Positions 56,828 through 64,000 of a stretch of DNA of 64,000 nt are shown here, piece by piece (the first letter of the stretch is position 1; each line of letters begins with the position of its first letter). Both the position numbers and the translations under genes were made by a program. Origin of the DNA: Pseudofabraea citricarpa (Eukaryota > Ascomycota > Leotiomycetes > Helotiales > Dermateaceae); assembly GCA_029641185.1 (NCBI GenBank), contig JAPWGK010000003.1:310001-374000 (forward strand), written 5' to 3'. The notes under the pieces are model-generated. The model made no database searches, was not told the DNA's origin, and worked only from the letters and a program-made list of their open reading frames with translations.

Positions 56828-57691
56828 ATGATTGACTGGAATACCTACAGAGTTTCGGAGCTTAAGGCGGAACTCTTCAGTCGTGGACTCAGGCTATCCG
56901 GCAAGAAAGCAGAGCTCGTTCAGCGCCTTCACCAATCCGACATCGACAGAACTCCGACAACCTTCGGCCGCTTCGCAGACTTGCCTCCAGAGGTCCAACT
57001 CAACATCTGGACCCAAGCTCTACCAGAGCAGCGCCGCATCTATGATGTCGTCTCAGGTGTCTTCGAGGCTGATCCTGAACGACGCGTGTCAAGAATAATG
57101 CGCACCTGCAAGACGGCCTACGTAGCTACCATCAAGCGCTACTGTCCCGAGCGCCTCGGACAAGCACAGGAAGCAGAGAGCGGCATGCCATCCCATATAT
57201 CAAACATCCTACCATTCAACGAGGACTTGCACGGTACTTCTCTCACTTCTGTACAAACATTCGCCCTCCACGACGATGTATTCTTGATCCATGAACCGGT
57301 CAATTGGAATGGGTGGTTGGTCGACTACATCATCGAATTCATCCTGCTAGAGAACGTCCGGACATTGGCATTCGACCTGCGTGAATTCAACCGCGCTTTG
57401 CGTGCCGATGACACCGAAATCCCAGACCTCGTCCGCCATCTAGCTACTGCCTGTGGACGCCTAGAAGAGATCATCCTCCTCGAAACAGAGACCTTCTATT
57501 CCACCAGAATGTGCACGTGCGACTCCGCTCACCGAAAGCCCTTTGACCATTCGTCGTGGATTGGCAAGTACCACAGCACCCGCGGTTCCGAGGACTTCCT
57601 GCTTGCCAAGAAGACATGGGAAGACGCTTGCATGTTGGATCCAGCTGCGGAGCATTTGGGCGAGGTCAAGTTGTATTGGACTCAAGGTTAG
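56828..57691 (+). CDS. SAP-domain protein with 2EXR/F-box-like region
   Basis: Single exon, 287 aa. Residues about 3-37 are a SAP motif (WNTYRVSELKAELFSRGLRLSGKKAELVQRL), a helix-turn-helix that binds AT-rich DNA or nuclear matrix sites. Residues about 48-70 (FADLPPEVQLNIWTQALPEQR) start with the LPPEVQ.NIW pattern of the fungal 2EXR/F-box-like family. The rest (VQTFALHDDVFLIHEP, ENVRTLAFDLREFNRAL, CGRLEEIILLETE) fits that same family, including a Cys-Asp pair (CTCDSAHR). A SAP-2EXR fusion is unusual to my knowledge. The Met at 56828 in CACCATG context is the first ATG; the frame is open upstream to 56537 without one. Confidence 0.78.
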   Translation: MIDWNTYRVSELKAELFSRGLRLSGKKAELVQRLHQSDIDRTPTTFGRFADLPPEVQLNIWTQALPEQRRIYDVVSGVFEADPERRVSRIMRTCKTAYVATIKRYCPERLGQAQEAESGMPSHISNILPFNEDLHGTSLTSVQTFALHDDVFLIHEPVNWNGWLVDYIIEFILLENVRTLAFDLREFNRALRADDTEIPDLVRHLATACGRLEEIILLETETFYSTRMCTCDSAHRKPFDHSSWIGKYHSTRGSEDFLLAKKTWEDACMLDPAAEHLGEVKLYWTQG

Positions 57692-58231
57692 ACAAGGGCA
57701 TGATGCAGCAGAGAATCAGGATCTGGGGAATGTTTGCAGGATGTAAGGTCTGGGTCCGGGGTGACGGGATTTGTAGTAATTTGGAGTTAGTGGTTCTTTT
57801 CTTGCATGGTTTGGCAAGAGATGATAGATATGCAGTACTTGGGGGGCTCGCTATACTGCTACTGCATGGTTTGGTACGAGACGATAGGATATGCAGTAAT
57901 ATGGGGGCCTTTATGCTGTTGTACTGAATCAGTCCGGGATTCAAAATCAAATCAGATATTGAATCAACAAGCATATGGGACTCAAAATAGGTTTAGTGGA
58001 GGTTTGAGCTGCATGCCTCAATCAAACCCGTCACAGAGGAAGAACAAATAGTCAAATACAGATCGATAAGCCGTTGCAATTGTTTCATTTCCATTCATGT
58101 TGTATACAAGCCTGAAGCGCCAGTAGCCGCCATGAAAGCTATAGTATAGACGCCATAAAACGCCCCCGGCACTGACTGCGTCTCAATTTATCCATGCCCA
58201 AAGGTAAAAACGCCTCCTACCAACACGCAGT
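57692..58231. other. Intergenic with a 60-bp imperfect repeat
   Basis: TGCATGGTTTGG occurs at 57803 and 57863, each followed by GATATGCAGTA and GGGGG, with a related fragment near 57750. No gene seen. It lies between the convergent SAP gene and SSL2. Confidence 0.55.
57803..57922. repeat. 60-bp tandem repeat, two copies
   Basis: Copies start at 57803 and 57863. Both contain TGCATGGTTTGG, GATATGCAGTA and a run of G; the differences are mostly single-base changes. Confidence 0.7.
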
Positions 58232-60783
58232 TCATTCTAAAGTAGCTTGTTTCCTTTTCTGTATATCCCTTTGCATTTTCTTAAAGAAGGAATGACTCTC
58301 GGCCTTTTTGCCCTTAAGATCTTTGTTTTTACTCTTGTTCTGTTCAATGTATGCCATATCCTGGCCACCAGCAAGGTCACTGAGGCTGCCTGCTGTTCTT
58401 CTGGCTCCCGGCTTCTTCTTTCTTGCCGGCGGGCCGCTCTTATCGTTGCGATGGAAAAGGTCATCTGAGATCTTCTCGTCCCAATCTTCGTTTTGAATCA
58501 TGACGTTTTGAAGAAGTTCTCGGCGCTCAGCGGGAGTGGAGAAGGCCAAACCTTCAAGATTCTCAATGCCTTGGAGATGAGTGATAACTTTGAAGGCATA
58601 CCCTTGATCCACCAAGAAAGCTTGACGTTTGGAAGAATAGAACATCTCTTGTGTATCTTTCGAGACGAGTGAGTAGAAAAAAGCGTTGAAGCCTTCATCG
58701 TTTCTCCTCTTCGCTCGCAAAATTCGGCCAAGTCGTTGGGCTTCTTGACGCCGAGAACCATAATGAGAAGATATTTGGATGAGACAGGTGGCTTCCGGAA
58801 GATCAAGAGAAGTATCTCCGATCTTTGAGAGAAATAGGGTGTTGATTTCTGGATTGTGCTGGAAATTCTCGAGAATACGGAGACGCTCCTGTTGTGCAGT
58901 TCCTCCGAAGATGAACGCCTTGTTAAGTTTCTGGGCGTAGACTTGAAGAGCATAAACATTATCAGAAAAGACAATGATTTTGTCCCCACGCCCCTCATGG
59001 TAATTAATCAGAAATTGGCATGCTTGGAACTTCCGAGGATTCATGATACAGAGCAGAGCCCTCTTGCGACTGCTTTCACGCAGGTACTCCGAGTAAAACT
59101 CTGTTGTCATGGGGCACCAGACTTCAGCACATTGGACCTTGGCAATGTGTCCTTGTTCTGCCAACTCCATCCAGTTTGCCTCGTATAACTTGGGCCCAAT
59201 CAAAAAATTCAAGTCGCGAATCTTGTTATCTTCTCTGAGAAGGGTAGCTGTAAGACCGAGTTTCGAATGTGTCTTGATGGTAGATGTGACTTTTCTAAAG
59301 ATGTTGGCGGGAACGATATGGACCTCGTCAAGAAGCATTAACCCCCATTCTCTATTCTGTAGAAATTCCATCATCTTCCCAGCATCATACGATCGAGATC
59401 TAGTCTGCGTAACCATGGAATATGTAGATACAATGATTCCAGTATTTCTCGTGAACTTTTCCTTGTGATCTGACGTGAATACAGCAATATCAGCTGGATC
59501 AATGTTTGACCACTTGAGGAATTCCTGTCGCCATTGGACCACAGACATAGAACTCGTACACAGAACGATAACGCCCTTCTTAATAGTACACGCTGCTGTG
59601 ATTCCAACCAAGGTTTTTCCAGCGCCGCAAGGTAAGACGATGATACCACTTTTGGCTCTGCCATTACCGAACATCTTACTCAAACTCTTCTCCTGATAGC
59701 TTCGGATCTGAGCTGAAGGCTTTAGATCGATATCGAGATTTGCATTCGCAGTATCGTTTCTGAAATCGTACTCTTCAAGGACTGGCAGGCCTAGTTCCAA
59801 ACATCTCTTCTGGACAGCCTCAACACCAGTATCGGCAACTTCGAAGGCATGAACAGCATCAGCATCCTCATTATCATCGTCTTCTTCAGTAAGAGTTCGC
59901 AAGATGTCTTCTTGTCCCACGTTCTCGCCCTCTTGTGGCCTGTCACCGGGTCGTTGATCAGTAGCTTGTTGTACTCCTGCAGCATTCTTCGTTCCTGGGA
60001 TAACTAGCCCGCCCATCTTTGGTGCAGATTCTGTGGTAATGCCCTCATTTCCTTGGATTCGCAGCGGCCCGATAATCTCGTCTTTGAGTAAACGCTGCAA
60101 CATCTCTGGGTCAGAACTCTCAACGAAATGTTTCGTGTTCTTAAGCACCAATTTAACCTTGCCATAACTTTGCGTCCACTTTGTAATGGACTCTCGAATG
60201 TTATCCGGAAGGGGCATTTTTGACAGACGATCCAGTACATTGATGATATCTTTGGGGTCAAGCCCCACAGAAACTGCAGCATAAATACTATGAGGCGTCA
60301 AGGAATACTCATGGAGAAATGTAGGGCGAGACAAAGGTTCAGCTACTGTAGTCAGGAAATCCTGCGCATGGCCTGCTAATGGCGAGAAACTCTCTAGAAT
60401 GATGCGTCCCTTTTGGGGGTCTATCCATAGCGGTCGATTGGCATGATCGGGCTTGAGAGTAAGGTAGGAGAAATCGTTATTGCCAAAGTGATGACTTGCA
60501 GAGTCTCTTCCGGACAACCCAACCTTCTTCGCCTTGTATTTCGCAATAGAAAATTTGTTCACGGCATTTTCGATGTTCTCTGCCTCTGCCTCGCTGGCCT
60601 CCTCCCCGGAGAAATCATCGTCGCTGTCGGCACTCTGCGGAGTTGCAGGACCTGGTGTGGAGGCAGCCGAATCTTTGCTAGCTTTGATGGATCCTTGAGC
60701 ACCTGCTACGATGTTAGTATCCCCAAAAGTATGCAGAGCAACGGAAAGCCCATACTTGATGTGGCTTTCCTCTTTGGTGGCAT
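58232..60783 (-). CDS. SSL2: TFIIH DNA helicase Ssl2 (XPB/ERCC3/Rad25)
   Basis: 3'-5' DNA translocase of TFIIH, needed for promoter opening and nucleotide excision repair. Exons on the minus strand are 60783-60756 and 60702-58232 (832 aa). The large open frame extends to 60910 without an ATG. Removing a 53-nt intron (GTATGG...TAGCAG) links it to ATG 60783 and gives the family-type start [20 protein letters not shown]. The N-terminal domain has [38 protein letters not shown]. The helicase motifs are [12 protein letters not shown] (Walker A, about 366-374), LLDEVH (about 467), [14 protein letters not shown] (RED motif) and [24 protein letters not shown] (motif VI). Length and motifs are complete. 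It diverges from HOT13. Confidence 0.95.
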
Positions 60784-61228
60784 CTGGACGGTGGTCGACA
60801 GATGTTCCCTGTGAGTTGAAGGAGAGAAGTAGATAAAGTGAGTCGAGTTCAGGCGGCTGTAGTTGAGGTGCGTCAGAAGTCCTGGCCGGTGCAGATAGCG
60901 CCACGCTCAAGCTGCCGGAATCTGACTAAGCATCTAAGTAGTAAGCTAGGGTGATTGTGAGTGAGATGCTTTTGATTGGGAAGTGGTAAGCTGGTTTATT
61001 ATGATTCTAAAAATAATGAATACGAAATATCATGATGTTGATTATATCAATGACATAGAAAGCGTCAATGTAAAAGTGTGTTCTCTATTATTGTCTACAT
61101 CTACAATGCTGAGGGGCACTAATAACCACGGTTAAACTTCGGGGCCCAGCTGATAGCCGCGTCGCGAAAATCAATATCGCGAGATACTGTGATTTAGCTT
61201 CATTTTCCGCAGAATCAACAACGCAAAC
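60784..61228. other. Divergent promoter between SSL2 and HOT13
   Basis: 445 bp with no gene. SSL2 is on the minus strand and HOT13 on the plus. Confidence 0.5.
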
Positions 61229-61699
61229 ATGTGGTAAGTTGCCCAGCTCTGCGACAAAATTTGATTTCTAACTGAAAACTAGCAAACATATTCTTAACGC
61301 TCAGGTTTCTATCCGTTCCAAATGCTGCCGGAAATGGTTCGACTGCGCAGAATGCCACGCGGAGAGTGAATCACATCCCCTCATGAAGACGACAGAAATG
61401 GTTCTTGGCCCTGGTCAATAAGCCATCGTTCGAGCAGCTGATCTCTGTTACAGGTATTCGCCTGCAAGAAATGCAAGAAGGCTTTCCGCAAAGATGCCGA
61501 AACATTCGAGGAGAGCGATGAATACTGCCCTCACTGCGATAATCATTTTGTTCTGGAAGCCGTAACTGCAAAGCCCGTTCTCGAGTTTGAGGGCGAGGAT
61601 ATCAGAAAGGACAGCAGGATGATTAGGGATGACAGGATCAAGGGTGAAGAAGCCAGGACAATTTTCGACGTCAAGGATGCGCCTCACAAACTTGGTTGA
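61229..61699 (+). CDS. HOT13: Hot13/CHY-type zinc finger protein
   Basis: Small CHY-zinc-finger protein of the Helper-of-Tim (Hot13) family, which in yeast helps the Mia40 disulphide relay by removing zinc in the intermembrane space. Exons are 61229-61233 (five nt), 61283-61400 and 61454-61699 (122 aa). The five-base first exon holds only the ATG and two bases; the frame then reads MCKHILNAQVSIR with the first cysteine of the family. Zinc ligands follow: KCCRKWFDCAECHAESESHP, FACKKCKKAFRK and YCPHCDNHF, giving the CxxC and Cys/His pattern. The donor of the second intron (GTTCTT) is weak. No open frame longer than a few dozen codons reveals this gene, so it is easily missed. The motif match is strong. 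Confidence 0.85.
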
Positions 61700-61862
61700 A
61701 GCTGTATTTTCAAGGGGAGTAAGAGGCGAATGGGATTTGATTTAGCGGCATGGGAATGGGGTTGGAGCCGGTGTGCATGGCAAAAGCAGGTGGATCATCG
61801 CTCGTTGCTATAGTACAGTGGCTCTATTGAGACGAAACAAGGAAGAAGCGATATCATATCAT

Positions 61863-62882
61863 CTATGCTCCTGAAGCATCATCTGGCCCTCTTGTCAAGA
61901 TAGCTGCACTTCCAGTACCAGGCGTCCGTCCTGTCTTCTTCTTGGCTGCCTCCTCAACCTTCTCCTGCTCGATTGCTTTCACGCACGCCTCGATATCCTC
62001 TACTGGCAACATCTCAAGGAGCTTTCCAGGTGCCATAATAGCAATCTCAATGTTCTTTGCTCCAGTCTGTACAACTTCCAGTAAAGACTTGATGGTCAAC
62101 TTAATAGTTGCCTCTCTGTCCATATCGTCCTTATGGTTTCGTTCGAGGAACTCGCGAACTGTCTTGCTGGATCTACCAATAGCATTTGCCTTCCTATGAG
62201 AGTCGTTAGTGTGTGTATTTTACAACCCATTTTAGTTCGAACATACCATGCAGAGTAGATTCCAGACGGCTCGGTCTGGTAAAGTCTGGGTGTCTTGTCG
62301 TTTGGATCAAATCCAACAATCAAGGTACTGATTCCAAAGGGTCGAACACCACCACTCTGTGTATATCTTTGTTGAACACCCGCTACGTATTTTGTGATGT
62401 ACTCTATCGTAACTGGATCCTCGACTGTCAGACGATGCGATTGTGCCTCTAATCTAGCCTTGTCAACCAGAATTCGAGCATCGGCATTAAGACCTGCAAA
62501 CGCGAGGCAGACGTGGGTATCGACAAGTCCAATCTTGGATGGGGTAATTCGTGTGTCTTGCAACTTCATCGCTGAACGCTTCTCGCATCCCAACACTACA
62601 ATATCTGCGCCCTTCACACCCACAGCACATGTTCCTGGGCCAATGTTAGCTTCAGCTTCCTCAGCACAATGCCACCTTCGTACCTCGTTTGACAGCCTCC
62701 AGCGCGTATTCAACCTGGAAGACATGTCCATCCGGACTATTAAGTGGGTTAGAGATCGATCGAAGCTTCACAGTTGTTGAGGCTTACCTGAACACTGAAA
62801 GATGTTAGCTTTGTGACTATGAAGCTGTATTACAAGGGCAGCTTGGCTTACCAGAGAGAGCTCTATCGTATCCGGAAGCCAT
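61863..62882 (-). CDS. PRE6: 20S proteasome subunit alpha-4 (Pre6)
   Basis: Alpha ring subunit of the 20S proteasome. Exons on the minus strand are 62882-62852, 62794-62788 (seven nt), 62736-62684, 62634-62247 and 62193-61863 (269 aa). The N-terminal alpha signature reads [31 protein letters not shown] and appears only when the seven-base exon is included. [44 protein letters not shown] and [51 protein letters not shown] follow. This pattern, with SGIYSAWKANAIGR, is that of alpha-4. The C-terminal tail is long and lysine-rich ([21 protein letters not shown]), typical for fungi. It diverges from the dehydrogenase gene. Confidence 0.95.
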
Positions 62883-63389
62883 AATTTAATTCGTTCAGAG
62901 TACTGGCTTGGACAGTGAATTGTATTGATCGGACCCGGGAGTCAAAGATTATGAGGGAGAGTTGGGGGTTGCGATGTAGATGAGACGGGCTGCTTCATGA
63001 CCGCAGGCTGCTGTTGTACTCGCGTTGCGGAAGCTCCATGATCACATGATATGTAACTGCCACATCGCGCGCGCCACACTTTACCTGGAGAAGGCTGACA
63101 ATCACATCTTCAGAGGCTTGCTCCAACTCCAACCTTGCAAAACATCCGAAGATTGACGGTTGGTTCTGGATACCATTTATTTATTTATCCGTTGGATCAT
63201 CATCATTTGCTGTTAGCTTTGTCTTATACCCTTGTTGTCTATTTTTTGGACGCACTAAAAAAGTTCTCCACGGTAGACTTTGATAGCTTCTATCATCCCG
63301 AAGGCGACTAAGCACATCCCACTCCAGATTTTTGTACATCCGACCACGACTTCTTGCAGACAAACAACCGTGCCAATTGAACCGACATA
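62883..63389. other. Divergent promoter between PRE6 and the dehydrogenase gene
   Basis: 507 bp. A 97-codon minus frame at 63181-63474 overlaps the dehydrogenase start and lacks family features. I searched for but did not recognise a clear proteasome-associated control element (GGTGGCAAA); none is claimed. Confidence 0.5.
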
Positions 63390-64000
63390 ATGGCAACTCG
63401 ATCACGGTTTGCGCTTGCAGTAGGCAGGGCTCGCATTTCAAATGGCCCGGCTTCGAGAACTGCCTTACGATCACTGGCGCAGACTCGATGGCAAAGTACA
63501 GCTAGTGTAGAGGACAATGCCAACATCCCAAAGGGATCTACTACAGCTTCAAAGACGATTAAATTTACCTCCGAAACCTACCCAGAGCTAAAGCGAGAAT
63601 CGAAGTTCGCTGAGATCTCAGAAGATCACGTCAAATTCTTCAAGGAGCTACTTGGGAAAGAATCTGCGATTATTGATGGAGTTACCAAAGACGCGACCGA
63701 CGATATTGAGCCTTTCAATGGCGATTGGATGCGGAAGTACAGAGGACACACAAAGCTGGTCTTAAAGCCTGGGTCTACGGAGGAGGTCAGCAAGGTTTTA
63801 AAATACTGTAACGACAACATGCTGGCTGTGGTTCCACAGGGTGGAAACACCGGGCTTGTTGGAGGATCCGTCCCAGTCTTTGACGAGATTGTTATCAACA
63901 TGAGCCGTATGGATCAAGTCAGATCATTCGATGATGTTTCTGGCACATTAGTTGCAGATGCAGGCTGTATTTTGGAAACTACCGATAATTACCTGGCAGA
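63390..64000 (+). CDS. DLD2: FAD-linked D-2-hydroxyglutarate/D-lactate dehydrogenase (Dld2-like), 3' end outside window
   Basis: Mitochondrial flavoprotein that oxidises D-2-hydroxyglutarate or D-lactate. The frame is open from ATG 63390 to the window end (203 codons seen). The first 35 residues (MATRSRFALAVGRARISNG and on to LAQTRWQST) form a basic mitochondrial presequence with a cleavage-type RW. After a linker the FAD-binding (FAD_binding_4/PCMH) fold reads WMRKYRGHTKLVLKPGSTEEVSKVLKYCNDN, then AVVPQGGNTGLVGGSVPVFDEIVINMSRMD. PQGGNTGLVGGS is the flavin pyrophosphate loop and the spacing is that of Dld2/D2HGDH. The catalytic C-terminal half (metal-binding HH motif) is outside, so substrate choice cannot be checked. 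Confidence 0.88.
   Translation, partial: MATRSRFALAVGRARISNGPASRTALRSLAQTRWQSTASVEDNANIPKGSTTASKTIKFTSETYPELKRESKFAEISEDHVKFFKELLGKESAIIDGVTKDATDDIEPFNGDWMRKYRGHTKLVLKPGSTEEVSKVLKYCNDNMLAVVPQGGNTGLVGGSVPVFDEIVINMSRMDQVRSFDDVSGTLVADAGCILETTDNYLA

Noticed and set aside
60784..60910. Extended N-terminus of Ssl2
   Set aside because: No Met; an intron with a proper donor and acceptor and a family-type start explain the sequence better.

Overview
The window is nuclear DNA of a filamentous ascomycete (Pezizomycotina). Genes are spaced at roughly 2 kb on both strands. They are cut by 46-60 nt spliceosomal introns with GTAAGT/GTATGT-like donors and CTRAY-like branch sites. Protein types typical of these fungi are present: HET-domain proteins, DHA1/DHA2 drug efflux pumps, an AflY/questin-oxidase-like protein and a BTB pair. 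A Leotiomycete (Helotiales-like) origin is my guess from the general look of the proteins; I could not test it. I found no tRNA, rRNA, CRISPR array or intact transposon.

Layout. 0-5.3 kb: 3' part of a USP7/Ubp15 deubiquitinase, a gamma-type p24 cargo receptor and the spliceosome factor Prp45. 5.3-12 kb: a membrane-anchored GH16 glucanase between two long low-complexity, gene-poor stretches. 12-18 kb: a secreted endonuclease/exonuclease/phosphatase-fold nuclease, Tim22 and a DHA1 transporter. 19-26.4 kb: a protein combining a SUMO-like N-terminus with a C-terminal PCNA-interaction (PIP) box, a questin-oxidase-like enzyme, a Ypq1-type PQ-loop transporter and the NADH pyrophosphatase Npy1. 26.9-31.4 kb: a phenolic acid decarboxylase, a 126-bp tandem repeat, and two tandem BTB/POZ paralogues with C-terminal Cys pairs. 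32-35.3 kb: a CSC1/TMEM63-type channel. 36-50.5 kb (accessory-looking, with AT-rich islands): a HET protein, a protein with a trypsin-like GDSG motif, a broken HET gene, an orphan gene, an Aim9-type mitochondrial APH kinase and a DHA2 pump. 52.4-57.7 kb: three uncharacterised regulatory-looking proteins. 58.2-64 kb: housekeeping genes SSL2/XPB, HOT13, PRE6 and the start of a D-2-hydroxyglutarate/D-lactate dehydrogenase.

How they fit together. The two ends carry conserved core functions (protein turnover, splicing, secretion, transcription and repair, mitochondrial import). The middle carries variable self/non-self recognition and detoxification genes. No complete secondary-metabolite cluster or operon-like unit is visible. 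Several genes (SSL2 start, HOT13, PRE6, AIM9, the PIP-box protein) become visible only when very short exons are joined. All exon boundaries were read by eye from splice signals, reading-frame continuity and family resemblance.
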